Part shown: positions 8,993 through 18,285 of the stretch, in pieces
Position numbering within the stretch: the stretch's first letter is position 1
How the letters are laid out: every line of letters begins with the position of its first letter
Notes under the pieces: generated by a model
What the model was told of the DNA's origin: nothing
The model's database searches: none
What the model saw: the letters and a program-made list of their open reading frames with translations, nothing else
Assembly (NCBI RefSeq): GCF_021531975.1
Contig: NZ_JAFBIY010000004.1
Span: forward strand, 186,001 to 250,000
DNA: 64,000 nt
Direction: 5' to 3'
From: Faecalicatena contorta
Lineage (GTDB): Bacteria; Bacillota; Clostridia; Lachnospirales; Lachnospiraceae
Program-made: the position numbers and the translations under genes

Positions 8993-9029
8993 AATAATAA
9001 ACTCTCCTTAAAAATCCCCTTATAGCCGT

Positions 9030-9058
9030 ATATTACCATATTTGATATTTTATGTCTA
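9030..9058 (-). promoter_or_regulatory. Sigma-A-type promoter of the recombinase gene
   Basis: On the minus strand TAGACA (9053-9058) and TAATAT (9030-9035) are 17 nt apart, with AAGGAG and the ATG of the recombinase about 30 nt downstream. The rest of the 290-nt gap (8993-9282) holds a terminator at 9146-9189, a possible Xer site near 9060-9090 and no open reading frame of note. Confidence 0.5.
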
Positions 9059-9145
9059 CATCTTTTGGAAAAATCGGTATTTTACGTATAGATTGATTTC
9101 TCTAATCACTGTTAACACTCCTCATTACTTTTTACATAAAATAAA

Positions 9146-9189
9146 GCAATGCCTGGGCAGAAAAATCATCTTCCGTAACCAGGCATCGC
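9146..9189 (-). terminator. Putative terminator of the yneA-like gene
   Basis: Arms 9146-9156 and 9179-9189 pair over 11 bp (minus strand GCGATGCCTGG with CCAGGCATTGC, one G-U) around a 22-nt loop, and are followed on the minus strand by the T-rich stretch TTTATTTTATG. It lies about 95 nt beyond the stop of the LysM gene. The large loop leaves room for an alternative structured role. Confidence 0.5.
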
Positions 9190-9282
9190 CATGGGTGAGT
9201 ATAATATATATAAGGTAAGATACTACTCTTATATACCAAAATAAATATATGTATTAATAAGGATATGATCAAAAACCATCAT

Positions 9283-9642
9283 CTAATGAAACTCGGTATC
9301 AAAGTATGCTATAGTCAAATACTGACCCTCATGAATATCATCGGAATCCAGATGATTCATCTCTTTCAACTCATAAATATATTCATACACAGATTCATAT
9401 TCATCATTCATATATTCTTTTGCGATTCCCCACAAGGTATCGCCTGCCTCAATTTCAATACTCTTATAATACTTGTGCTCAACAGGAACCTCTGCGGTAC
9501 TGTCATGTGCAGCAGCAAAATTACATCCGGCAAAGATGCTCAGACATGCAATAATCATAACTGATACCATACAGAGAAATAATTTTCTTAAGTAAACCTG
9601 TCTTCTTCTTTTTATTGATACGTGTGCTCTGTGTCCCTTCAT
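9283..9642 (-). CDS. LysM-domain membrane protein, YneA-like SOS cell-division inhibitor
   Basis: A 119-residue protein with a basic N-terminus, one membrane segment (about 20-40, LFLCMVSVMIIACLSIFAG) and a C-terminal LysM domain (about 62-112, from IEIEAGDTLWGIAKEY to GQYLTIAYF). Small membrane LysM proteins divergent from lexA are the YneA type, which delays division during the SOS response. Two LexA boxes sit in and just after its promoter. The cysteine in FAGCNF could suggest a lipobox but the preceding residues fit poorly. Assignment rests on architecture and context, not on high sequence identity. Confidence 0.8.
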   Translation of the reverse strand: MKGHRAHVSIKRRRQVYLRKLFLCMVSVMIIACLSIFAGCNFAAAHDSTAEVPVEHKYYKSIEIEAGDTLWGIAKEYMNDEYESVYEYIYELKEMNHLDSDDIHEGQYLTIAYFDTEFH

Positions 9643-9674
9643 TTTTCATATCCCCCTTACAGATAACCATATAT

Positions 9675-9688
9675 CGAACTTCTGTTCG
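9675..9688. promoter_or_regulatory. LexA operator 1 (perfect consensus)
   Basis: CGAACTTCTGTTCG is a perfect CGAAC-N4-GTTCG palindrome, the Firmicutes LexA box. It lies just downstream of the -10 element of the yneA-like promoter. Confidence 0.85.
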
Positions 9689-9695
9689 TGTTTAT

Positions 9696-9725
9696 ATTAT
9701 ACAGAACAACAGTTCGATTTGTCAA
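9696..9725 (-). promoter_or_regulatory. SOS promoter of the yneA-like gene
   Basis: On the minus strand TTGACA (9720-9725) and TATAAT (9696-9701) are both perfect consensus hexamers separated by 18 nt. The spacer holds LexA operator 2, so bound LexA would block RNA polymerase directly. Confidence 0.8.
9703..9716. promoter_or_regulatory. LexA operator 2
   Basis: AGAACAACAGTTCG has one mismatch from CGAAC-N4-GTTCG. It lies between the -35 and -10 hexamers of the divergent yneA-like promoter. Confidence 0.75.
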
Positions 9726-9757
9726 TACTTTTGTCAAAAAAATCGAACATATTTTCT

Positions 9758-9769
9758 AAACATTTGTTT
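9758..9769. promoter_or_regulatory. Possible degenerate LexA operator at the lexA promoter
   Basis: AAACATTTGTTT is a 12-bp palindrome with the AAC-N4-GTT core of a LexA box but lacking the outer C and G. It touches the -35 hexamer of the lexA promoter, where an autoregulatory site would be expected. Confidence 0.35.
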
Positions 9770-9796
9770 GCTTTTTAAATCGGCCTATGTTAGAAT
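9768..9796 (+). promoter_or_regulatory. lexA promoter
   Basis: TTGCTT (9768-9773) and TAGAAT (9791-9796) are 17 nt apart. AAGGAGG lies at about 9830-9836, ahead of ATG 9846. Confidence 0.6.
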
Positions 9797-9845
9797 TATT
9801 TTAAGCAAAGCAGAGGTACGGTTTTTTGTAAGGAGGAAATAAACT

Positions 9846-10460
9846 ATGGCACAGGGAAAGATCAGCGCCAAGCAACAGGAAATTCTTGAATATATTAAAT
9901 CTCAGATTCTGGAGCGTGGCTTTCCACCGGCTGTTCGTGATATATGTGAAGCAGTTCATCTGAAATCTACTTCTTCTGTTCACTCTCATCTTGAGACACT
10001 GGAAAAGAACGGATATATCCGAAGAGACCCGACAAAGCCCAGAGCGATTGAGATTCTTGATGATTCTTTTAATTTTACAAGACGGGAAATGGTCAATGTA
10101 CCGATCGTTGGACGTGTTGCAGCAGGCGAACCGATTCTGGCCGAACAAAATATTGAGAATTATTTCCCTATCGCTATGGAATATATGCCGAATCAACAGA
10201 CGTTTATGTTGAAAGTCCGTGGCGAAAGTATGATTAATGCAGGTATTCTCGATGGAGATATGGTTCTTGTTGAACAGCGTAAGACAGCTCACAATGGCGA
10301 GATAATCGTAGCTCTTATTGAAGATGGAGCTACTGTTAAGACATTTTATAAAGAAGAAGGTGTTATCCGTCTGCAGCCGGAGAATGACACGATGGATCCG
10401 ATCATTGTGCCGGATTGCCAGATTCTTGGTAAAGTAATAGGTGTCTTTCGTTTCCTTTAA
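9846..10460 (+). CDS. lexA: LexA SOS repressor
   Basis: A 204-residue LexA. The winged-helix DNA-binding domain is at about 1-70 (KQQEILEYIKSQILERGFPP, SSVHSHLETLEKNGYI). The self-cleavage Ala-Gly bond is in GRVAAGEPI, and the catalytic serine and lysine are in RGESMINAGI and ATVKTFYKE. RecA-stimulated self-cleavage relieves repression. It is divergent from the LysM inhibitor gene and shares a 200-bp control region holding LexA boxes, so both are expected to be LexA-controlled. Confidence 0.97.
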   Translation: MAQGKISAKQQEILEYIKSQILERGFPPAVRDICEAVHLKSTSSVHSHLETLEKNGYIRRDPTKPRAIEILDDSFNFTRREMVNVPIVGRVAAGEPILAEQNIENYFPIAMEYMPNQQTFMLKVRGESMINAGILDGDMVLVEQRKTAHNGEIIVALIEDGATVKTFYKEEGVIRLQPENDTMDPIIVPDCQILGKVIGVFRFL

Positions 10461-10471
10461 TTCATTAAAAA

Positions 10472-10511
10472 AGCCAGCATGATTTCGAAAACATAAAAAA
10501 TCATGCTGGCT
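10472..10511. terminator. Bidirectional terminator between lexA and rsfS
   Basis: Arms 10472-10485 and 10498-10511 (AGCCAGCATGATTT) are perfectly complementary with a 12-nt loop. TATTTTT follows on the plus strand and an A/T-rich tract on the other side. It separates two convergent genes. Confidence 0.85.
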
Positions 10512-10520
10512 CTATTTTTC

Positions 10521-10868
10521 TTATTCTGTCATATCTACTTCTCTTCCATCACTCCAGATGCGCTCCAGATTGTAGAAGGAACGATTCTCTTTGTCAAATA
10601 CATGGACAATAATATCGCCGTAATCCAGAAGTGTCCAGGAACCATTTCCATTTCCTTCCTGCTGCTTCAGTGAATAGCCGGCTTCATGCATTTTTTCCTC
10701 TACATTATCTACCAGCGCATGTACCTGGCTGTCGCTGTTTCCGTGAGTGATAACAAAGTAATCTCCGATTACAGAGATGCCTGAGATATCAATTACCTTA
10801 ATATCCTGCCCCTTTTTATCCTCTAACGCGCGATAGGCGATCTGTGCCATATGCATTGCCTGTTCCAT
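10521..10868 (-). CDS. rsfS: Ribosome silencing factor RsfS
   Basis: A 115-residue RsfS/YqeL/DUF143 protein. The hallmark motifs IKVIDISGISVIGDYFVI, GNSDSQVHALVDNV and WTLLDYGDIIVHVFD are present. It binds ribosomal protein L14 and blocks subunit joining when nutrients are scarce. It overlaps yqeK by one base and lies in the normal nadD-yqeK-rsfS order. Confidence 0.95.
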   Translation of the reverse strand: MEQAMHMAQIAYRALEDKKGQDIKVIDISGISVIGDYFVITHGNSDSQVHALVDNVEEKMHEAGYSLKQQEGNGNGSWTLLDYGDIIVHVFDKENRSFYNLERIWSDGREVDMTE

Positions 10869-11458
10869 TACATTTCCTCCTGTTTATTCAGCTTCTCTCT
10901 ATAATATTCATAAGTCTTTTCTGTTGTCGGATCAATCGTCATGTCTTTTGATTTCAGATACACAAGAGAATCTTTCAATATCCGGTAAAGACATTGATCA
11001 ATATCCTGAAATGCCAGTGTACGTACATCCTGCATATTCGGAAGTTCTTTGCGTCCTGGTTCAATATAATCTGCAATATAAACGATTTTTTCAAGAAGAC
11101 TCATACCGGGCCTTCCGGTCGTATGACTCCGGATCGCATCCAGTATCATCGGATCTGTGATACGGTACTTTTCCGCTGCCAGATATGCCCCTAGTTTCGC
11201 ATGAAGAAGACTCGGATTCTTACTCTCTGCATCCGAAATATCTATATGGTTTTTCTTACACAGCTTCAGCTTTTTCTCACCGGGAATACACTTGGCGCAG
11301 TCATGTAAAAGTCCTGCTGTCAGTGCCTGGTGAATGTCTGCGCCATATCGCATTGCCATTGCAGAAGCCGTGTACATAACGCCAAGTGTATGTTCGTACC
11401 GGCTTACATCAAGCTCTTTTTTCAGTTCACGCTGTATCTCACTTAATCTTTGTTCCAT
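10868..11458 (-). CDS. yqeK: YqeK HD-domain phosphohydrolase (diadenosine tetraphosphatase type)
   Basis: A 196-residue HD-domain protein. The metal-binding motif is LLHDCAKC near residue 57, with an earlier His in RYEHTLGV and a later SHTTGRPGMS. Family members hydrolyse Ap4A symmetrically to two ADP. I chose ATG 11458 because a GAGGG ribosome binding site precedes it; a longer frame to 11527 would run deep into nadD. It overlaps nadD by 20 nt, consistent with coupling. Confidence 0.92.
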   Translation of the reverse strand: MEQRLSEIQRELKKELDVSRYEHTLGVMYTASAMAMRYGADIHQALTAGLLHDCAKCIPGEKKLKLCKKNHIDISDAESKNPSLLHAKLGAYLAAEKYRITDPMILDAIRSHTTGRPGMSLLEKIVYIADYIEPGRKELPNMQDVRTLAFQDIDQCLYRILKDSLVYLKSKDMTIDPTTEKTYEYYREKLNKQEEM

Positions 11459-12056
11459 ATAGACCCTCTTTCCTGATGTACGCTTCCACTGCCTCCGGCA
11501 CATATTCTGCGACAGAGCGTCCGGCATGTATCATCTCGCGTAGTTCATGGGAGGAGACATTCATAAGCGGCGAATGCAGAAATTCTATTCTGGCATTATA
11601 TTTTCTCTCCAGATAACGAATCTGGTCATACATTTCTTCTGCTGTATCTATCTCGTCCCGACATGCCGCAACAATCGTACAAACCGGAAATATCCTCTCC
11701 GGATGTACCCATGTTTCAATTGCGAACAAAGAATCTGCACCAATAATAAAGAAAAATTCATCACCTTTGTTTTCTTCTGCAAAATGATGCAATGTCTGCC
11801 ACGAACAGGAGACCTCTTTTCTTTCTGCTTCGTATCGTTCTACCCGGAACCTGTCCATTCCCCGGATTGCCAGCTCTGTCATAGCGACTCTGTCTTTCAC
11901 ATCAGACTGTATGGAAGACTGCTTCTTATGCGGTGGATTTCCATTTGGCATAAACCAGACTTCATCCAGTTCAAACTGACAGAGTGCTGTCTTTCCAAGC
12001 ATTAAATGTCCATTGTGAATCGGATCAAAAGTTCCGCCCATTATACCTATTTTCAT
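11439..12056 (-). CDS. nadD: Nicotinate-nucleotide adenylyltransferase
   Basis: A 205-residue nucleotidyltransferase of the HIGH superfamily, with GGTFDPIHNGHLMLG at the N-terminus, WFMPNGNPPHK for the nicotinate site and a C-terminal VSSHELREMI segment in the place of the usual SSTxIR motif. It makes nicotinate adenine dinucleotide from NaMN and ATP on the way to NAD. It overlaps yhbY by 4 nt and yqeK by 20 nt. Confidence 0.95.
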   Translation of the reverse strand: MKIGIMGGTFDPIHNGHLMLGKTALCQFELDEVWFMPNGNPPHKKQSSIQSDVKDRVAMTELAIRGMDRFRVERYEAERKEVSCSWQTLHHFAEENKGDEFFFIIGADSLFAIETWVHPERIFPVCTIVAACRDEIDTAEEMYDQIRYLERKYNARIEFLHSPLMNVSSHELREMIHAGRSVAEYVPEAVEAYIRKEGLYGTKIK

Positions 12057-12340
12057 AATATAATCTTCTTATTCTTATCTTTTCCTTCTTTATAAAGGAC
12101 AATCTTCTTTCCAATGACCTGAACCACCTGAGAACGTGTTCTCTCTGCAAGCAGTGCTGCAAGCTCCTTCGGGTCATCCGCACAGTTCTTAAGAACACTG
12201 ATCTTAATAAGCTCACGTGCCTCCAGCGCCTCTGCGATCGCTTTTGTGAACTCAGGTGTCATACTGTTCTTCCCTACCTGGAAAATCGGATCCATCGTCA
12301 TGGCAAGGCTTTTGAGATATGCTCTTTGCTTTGTTGTCAT
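12053..12340 (-). CDS. yhbY: YhbY-type CRM-domain RNA-binding protein
   Basis: A 95-residue single CRM domain: an N-terminal TTKQRAYLKSLAM, the GKNSMTPEF loop in place of the usual GxxG motif, and a C-terminal VQVIGKKIVLYK strand. YhbY binds pre-50S ribosomes and takes part in assembly. It sits between obgE and nadD, the common Firmicutes arrangement. Confidence 0.93.
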   Translation of the reverse strand: MTTKQRAYLKSLAMTMDPIFQVGKNSMTPEFTKAIAEALEARELIKISVLKNCADDPKELAALLAERTRSQVVQVIGKKIVLYKEGKDKNKKIIL

Positions 12341-12360
12341 CTGTCATACTCCTCTTCTAC

Positions 12361-13698
<1,338 letters not shown>

Positions 13699-13704
13699 TC
13701 ATTA

Positions 13705-13989
13705 TTATTCTGCTACCGGATAGATAGAAACCTGTTTCTTATCTCTTCCTTTTCTTTCAAATCTTACTACACCGTCAACAAGTGCGAACAATGTGTCATC
13801 ACCGCCGCGTCCTACGTTAACACCTGGGTGAATCTTTGTTCCGCGCTGTCTGTAAAGGATGTTACCAGCTTTAACGAACTGTCCGTCAGCTCTCTTGGCA
13901 CCAAGTCTCTTAGACTCAGAATCTCTGCCGTTCTTTGTAGAACCAACACCCTTTTTATGAGCAAAAAACTGAAGATTTAATTTCATCAT
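13705..13989 (-). CDS. rpmA: 50S ribosomal protein L27 with cleavable N-terminus
   Basis: A 94-residue bL27. The N-terminal extension [10 protein letters not shown] is the Firmicutes form in which the peptide up to FF is removed by the Prp protease before the functional [12 protein letters not shown] end can reach the peptidyl transferase centre. The core motifs [16 protein letters not shown] and [20 protein letters not shown] follow. The processing protease gene lies directly upstream. Confidence 0.97.
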   Translation of the reverse strand: MMKLNLQFFAHKKGVGSTKNGRDSESKRLGAKRADGQFVKAGNILYRQRGTKIHPGVNVGRGGDDTLFALVDGVVRFERKGRDKKQVSIYPVAE

Positions 13990-13994
13990 GGTTG

Positions 13995-14327
13995 TTACAC
14001 CTCCTCGAATGTTAAATCAATGTATTCTTCATAGTTCTCGTCATCTGCCATCTGTTCAAGTCCGAGAATCATTGTCTTTACCAGAAGCTCTGCCTCTTTA
14101 GAAAGAGTCTTTGTAAAATGACATGAGATCATTCCCTCTTCCTCATCGGAAACAACTGAGAAATCATCCTGTGTATACAACTCCAGTGCATTCATCGTAT
14201 TGATGACCAGCACAGATACCGCAGCACACACAATATCCTGTCCCTCTTCGGCAAATCCCGCATGTCCTTTCAGCTGAAAGCCTGTACATACATTTCTCTT
14301 ATCTTGATAAATGGCTACATGAATCAT
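13995..14327 (-). CDS. prp: Ribosomal-processing cysteine protease Prp
   Basis: A 110-residue Prp (YsxB) protein. The catalytic His is in [12 protein letters not shown] and the catalytic Cys in [11 protein letters not shown]. It removes the N-terminal peptide of L27. It is encoded between rplU and rpmA, the usual place, so protease and substrate are made together. GGAGAA precedes ATG 14327. Confidence 0.95.
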   Translation of the reverse strand: MIHVAIYQDKRNVCTGFQLKGHAGFAEEGQDIVCAAVSVLVINTMNALELYTQDDFSVVSDEEEGMISCHFTKTLSKEAELLVKTMILGLEQMADDENYEEYIDLTFEEV

Positions 14328-14341
14328 GGATATTCTCCAAA

Positions 14342-14650
14342 TTAAGCATTAATCTTATTAATCTTTACTGCTGTATACTGCTGTCTGTGACCGTTTTTCT
14401 TATGGTATCCAGTTTTTCTCTTATACTTGTAAACGATAACTTTTTTCGCTCTACCGTTCTCAACTACAGAAGCTTCAACTGTTGCACCTTCAACAGTCGG
14501 ATTACCAACCTTTAATCCGTTGTCACTTACTGCAAGCACCTGGTCAAATGTAAAAGTCTCTCCAGCTTCTACACCAAGTTTTTCTACTTTAATGATATCG
14601 CCTTCGGCTACTTTGTACTGTTTACCACCTGTTGCTATAATCGCGTACAT
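14342..14650 (-). CDS. rplU: 50S ribosomal protein L21
   Basis: A 102-residue bL21 beginning [18 protein letters not shown], with the C-terminal [20 protein letters not shown] typical of the family. ATG 14650 is preceded by AGGAGG at a good distance; a 10-residue longer frame lacks one. It is the first gene of the rplU-prp-rpmA operon. Confidence 0.97.
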   Translation of the reverse strand: MYAIIATGGKQYKVAEGDIIKVEKLGVEAGETFTFDQVLAVSDNGLKVGNPTVEGATVEASVVENGRAKKVIVYKYKRKTGYHKKNGHRQQYTAVKINKINA

Positions 14651-14731
14651 ATGGCACCTCCTATTATCATTACTCGCCAATTACGGTGTCAGTGCATAAG
14701 CACCAAACTTAAACCCCATTGTGCGGCATAC
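14651..14731 (-). ncRNA. Putative L21 leader (ribosomal protein autoregulatory 5' UTR)
   Basis: The roughly 80-nt 5' UTR of rplU contains, on the minus strand, GGTGCTTATGCACTGACACC and neighbouring GCAC/GTGC complementary segments that can fold into a stem. Firmicutes rplU genes often carry an L21 leader at this place. I recognise position and a hairpin potential, not a full covariance match. Confidence 0.45.
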
Positions 14732-14737
14732 TGGTAT

Positions 14738-14766
14738 ATAATAGCATATGATTTTACAAAAATCAA
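14738..14766 (-). promoter_or_regulatory. Promoter of the rplU-prp-rpmA operon
   Basis: On the minus strand TTGATT (14761-14766) and TATTAT (14738-14743) are separated by 17 nt. The -35 end overlaps the last codons of the EamA-family gene. Confidence 0.65.
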
Positions 14767-15671
14767 GTATTCTCATTCATTTTTTTATCAAATTTCTCTG
14801 GCCATTTTATCTGCAGAAGAATCAGCGCAGATACAACACATATGATTCCGATAATATTCAGTATTCCCAGCATTTCTCCGTACAAAACAACCCCGATCAT
14901 ACTTGCCGCCACAACCTCAAATGAAGCAATAATTGATGCCCGGCTGCTTTCTATATATTTTAACGCAATCGAATAACAAATATACGGCATCGCCAGCGTT
15001 ATGACACTGCCTGCCACGATAAGCGGCATTTTCCCGAGATTTTCTCCAACAATGCGAAACATCCCGGCAGGTTCAGATATGAAAAATGTAGCCGTCGCAG
15101 CAATGATAAATGTATAGGTAGTCACCGTAAGTGAATCATATTTTTCCACCAGAACCTTACCGATAATACTATACAATCCGTAAGCCATACCGGTACACAG
15201 ACCGAATGCAAGTGTAATAAGAGGCTGCTCTCCTGCATTGCCATCGGACAGCCCGACCACAAGAATACATCCTGCAAAAGAAAGAATAAGTGCTGTTATC
15301 TTCTGGGCTGTGAGCTTCTCTTTAAAGAACACAGCGGAAAGTATCATCACAAAAAAGGGTGCTGTATAAAGCAGTACAACAGCAACAGAAAGAGATGCGC
15401 GCTGCACTGTTTCTGCATAGCAGAGATTATTGACAAACAGACTTCCAAGCCCTGTTCCAAAGAACCATTTGAGATCTTTCTTATCGATTTTCAGTTTCTT
15501 CCGATCTGTAATAAGCAAAAACAACACAAGGCAAATCGTTGCAGAACAGATCCGGATCGCAGCAGTCTGCCGCGTGTGAAATCCAAGACCAGCGACATAA
15601 CGTGTAACAATCCCCATAGAACCCCACAGCACAGAGGCTGCAAGTACAAAAAGCCATGCAAATTTCTTCAC
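14763..15671 (-). CDS. EamA/DMT-family membrane transporter
   Basis: A 302-residue membrane protein with about ten hydrophobic segments in two EamA repeats, starting LFVLAASVLWGSMGIVTRYV and with the second repeat beginning near GLCTGMAYGLYSIIGKVLV. Drug/metabolite transporters of this family export amino acids or other small metabolites; the substrate cannot be told from sequence. It is followed closely by the rplU promoter and is preceded, 10 nt away, by the amidohydrolase gene. Confidence 0.88.
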   Translation of the reverse strand: MKKFAWLFVLAASVLWGSMGIVTRYVAGLGFHTRQTAAIRICSATICLVLFLLITDRKKLKIDKKDLKWFFGTGLGSLFVNNLCYAETVQRASLSVAVVLLYTAPFFVMILSAVFFKEKLTAQKITALILSFAGCILVVGLSDGNAGEQPLITLAFGLCTGMAYGLYSIIGKVLVEKYDSLTVTTYTFIIAATATFFISEPAGMFRIVGENLGKMPLIVAGSVITLAMPYICYSIALKYIESSRASIIASFEVVAASMIGVVLYGEMLGILNIIGIICVVSALILLQIKWPEKFDKKMNENT

Positions 15672-15681
15672 TGAATCACCT

Positions 15682-16470
15682 TTACAATCCTAATAATTGA
15701 CACGCATTCTTATAATATATCTTCTGTCGTTCTTCTTCCGTAAGGTTCATCTCATTTATAATCCGAATAAACTCTTTCTGTCCGGCCCACGGAGAATCTG
15801 TTGCAAACAGAATCTTATCTGCCCCATGGTCATGTACAATGCGCAGAAACTGTTCTTCAGGCATCTTGTTCAGTACGACACCAGTATCAAAGTATACTTT
15901 TTTTCCTACCAGATACTCTTCCACTTCATCCCACTGTTCATTTCCACCCATATGAGCCAGCACAAGACTTTCCGGATGTACATCATCTATGAGTTCTGCA
16001 GACATCTGAGGTGTACAATGAACGTCATCCGGGCACTTCGGGTCTCTGCCTGCGTGTACGCTTACGATCAGTCCTAGTTCCGATGCATAATCAACGATTC
16101 TCTTATAACGAATATCGTTAAAATATACTTCCTGATAATCTGGGTGAAGCTTAATTCCCTTCATTCCCAATGCTTTAATTTCTCTAAGCTGTCCTTTATA
16201 ATCTTCCGTTTCCGGATGAATACTTCCAAAAGAAATTATATTCCCTTCCAGATAATGGGATGCAAACTCATTGATCGAACGAAACTGCTTTGGCTTCGTC
16301 ACAATGGGAAGTGCCACAGAAATCGAAACACCCGAATTCTCTGTCTCTTTTTTCAGGCCTTCATATGTACCATCTGTATGAGGAGAAGTCTTGCAGACAT
16401 TTGCCAGAAAATCGATGGTTCCTTTTGCGATCTTATCCGGAAACATATGTGTATGAAAATCAATTATCAT
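15682..16470 (-). CDS. Amidohydrolase-2 family metal-dependent hydrolase
   Basis: A 262-residue TIM-barrel hydrolase. Metal ligands are visible: DFHTHMFP at the N-terminus, the lysine and histidine in GIKLHPDYQ, a histidine in VHAGRD, a histidine in LAHMGG and the aspartate in ATDSPWAGQ. The family includes decarboxylases and hydrolases, and the substrate is unknown. Its start overlaps the stop of the CBS-domain gene by one base. Confidence 0.88.
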   Translation of the reverse strand: MIIDFHTHMFPDKIAKGTIDFLANVCKTSPHTDGTYEGLKKETENSGVSISVALPIVTKPKQFRSINEFASHYLEGNIISFGSIHPETEDYKGQLREIKALGMKGIKLHPDYQEVYFNDIRYKRIVDYASELGLIVSVHAGRDPKCPDDVHCTPQMSAELIDDVHPESLVLAHMGGNEQWDEVEEYLVGKKVYFDTGVVLNKMPEEQFLRIVHDHGADKILFATDSPWAGQKEFIRIINEMNLTEEERQKIYYKNACQLLGL

Positions 16471-16883
16471 TATTTGTCACTGTCCTTTATCTTATCATAA
16501 CAATATCCGATAATATCACGTCTGGTGATAATACCGATAAAATGATCTCTGTCATCTACGACCGGGACAAAGTTCTGTTCCATTGCTCTGCCGATCAGGT
16601 CTTCCATATTGGATTCCGCACTGACGCACTGATAATCCAGTCGCCTCTCAATCTTCATAATACTGATATCTTCCGCATCCTTGATATTCAGAAGATTTCT
16701 CTTTTTTAACCCCCATAAAAGATCGCCCTCCGTAATAGAGCCGACATACTTCCCCTCTTTATTCAGAATCGGGATAGAAGAATATTTGTGATACTCCATA
16801 ATTTCCAATGCCTGTCTGAGCGTATGGTAATCATAGATATACGCCAGTTCACTTTTTGGCTTTAGAAAGAATAAAATATTCAT
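16470..16883 (-). CDS. CBS-domain pair protein
   Basis: A 137-residue protein made of two CBS domains (about 15-65 and 78-135), including YSSIPILNKEGKYVGSITEG and NFVPVVDDRDHFIGIITRRD. CBS pairs bind adenine nucleotides and act as sensors. There is no attached enzyme domain. It overlaps the downstream amidohydrolase gene by one base and lies 17 nt after aspartate kinase; the target is unknown. Confidence 0.88.
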   Translation of the reverse strand: MNILFFLKPKSELAYIYDYHTLRQALEIMEYHKYSSIPILNKEGKYVGSITEGDLLWGLKKRNLLNIKDAEDISIMKIERRLDYQCVSAESNMEDLIGRAMEQNFVPVVDDRDHFIGIITRRDIIGYCYDKIKDSDK

Positions 16884-16900
16884 TTTTCACCTCCTGTTAC

Positions 16901-18232
16901 CTATATCTGTGTTGTAACAAAAATATCGTAAATCGCTTGAATTGCTGATTCGAAATCATGATTACGGACACCAATAATAATATTTAATTCACTGGAGCCC
17001 TGGTCGATCATTTTCACATTTACATTTGCATGAGCAAGTGCAGAAAAAATACGTCCTGATGTGCCACGGGTTGCCTTCATTCCTCTGCCTACGACGGCAA
17101 TCAATGCCAGATCTGATTCCAGTTCAATGAAGTCCGGCTCAACTGCGCGGTGAATACCGGCTATTACCTTCTGCTCTTTCTCCTGGAACTCATCCTGGTG
17201 TACAAAGATCGTCATCGTATCAATACCGGAAGGCATATGCTCAATGGAAATATCATTTTCAGCAAACACTTCCAATACACGCTTGCAGAAGCCTACCTCT
17301 GTATTCATCATTGCTTTTTCTACGGTGATAGAGGCAAAATCTTTCTTTCCGGCAATTCCCGTAATGGTAAATCTTGGTTTCTGACATGTCGCCTCAACGA
17401 TCAGTGTACCTTTATCCTCCGGAGCATTGGTGTTACGGATATGAATCGGGATGCCTTCCTTTCTTACCGGGAAAATAGCATCTTCGTGTAACACTGTTGC
17501 CCCCATGTAGGACAACTCCCTGAGTTCTCTGTATGTGATCACATCAATCGCTTTCGGATTCTTAATCACACGAGGGTCTGAAATCAGAAATCCGGAAACA
17601 TCTGTCCAGTTCTCATACATGTCAGCATGAACTGCCTTTGCAACAATAGAACCTGTGATGTCCGATCCTCCGCGCGAAAATGTCTTTACCTTTCCGTTTG
17701 GCATAGAGCCGTAAAATCCCGGAATAACTGCACGTTCAACATTTTCCAGCCTTTCTGAAAGTATCCTGTCTGTTTTTGCAGCATCAAAATTCCCCTCTTC
17801 ATCAAAGAAAATCACTTCTGCAGCATCAATAAACTCAAATCCAAGATATGCAGCCATAATAATACCATTTAAATATTCACCTCTGGAAGCTGCATAATCT
17901 CTCCCAATCTTTTTGCTGAAATTCTCACGGATCGTCCGAAACTCTTCATCCAGTGAAAGATCCAGTTTCAGCCCCTTAATAATACCATCGTATCTCTCCT
18001 TGATCCGTTTCAGAATATCAAGAAAATCCTCCTCCATATCGTCATCCAGAATTGCCTGACGATAGCAGCTGTACAACATGTCTGTAACCTTTGTGTCAGA
18101 AGAACTTCTCTTTCCCGGAGCAGACGGAACTACGTATCTTCTCGTCTCATCTTTTCGTATAATTGCTCCTACTTTCTGAAATTGTTCTGCACTTGCAAGT
18201 GAACTTCCGCCAAATTTTACAACTTTTTTCAT
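16901..18232 (-). CDS. lysC: Aspartate kinase
   Basis: A 443-residue monofunctional aspartokinase. The kinase domain carries VVKFGGSSLA, KVTDMLYSCY and TFSRGGSDITGSIVAKA, and two ACT domains follow (about 310-440, including TGIAGKKDFASITVEKA and VVGRGMKATRGTSGRIFSAL). It phosphorylates aspartate in the first step of lysine, threonine and methionine synthesis; the ACT domains suggest feedback control. No lysine riboswitch fits in the 53-nt upstream gap. The symbol is by family and the isoform is not certain. Confidence 0.92.
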   Translation of the reverse strand: MKKVVKFGGSSLASAEQFQKVGAIIRKDETRRYVVPSAPGKRSSSDTKVTDMLYSCYRQAILDDDMEEDFLDILKRIKERYDGIIKGLKLDLSLDEEFRTIRENFSKKIGRDYAASRGEYLNGIIMAAYLGFEFIDAAEVIFFDEEGNFDAAKTDRILSERLENVERAVIPGFYGSMPNGKVKTFSRGGSDITGSIVAKAVHADMYENWTDVSGFLISDPRVIKNPKAIDVITYRELRELSYMGATVLHEDAIFPVRKEGIPIHIRNTNAPEDKGTLIVEATCQKPRFTITGIAGKKDFASITVEKAMMNTEVGFCKRVLEVFAENDISIEHMPSGIDTMTIFVHQDEFQEKEQKVIAGIHRAVEPDFIELESDLALIAVVGRGMKATRGTSGRIFSALAHANVNVKMIDQGSSELNIIIGVRNHDFESAIQAIYDIFVTTQI

Positions 18233-18285
18233 TTTCTGCCGTCTTCCTCCAAATTGCCTTTTCTTTTGTCCGTTACTATATTACA

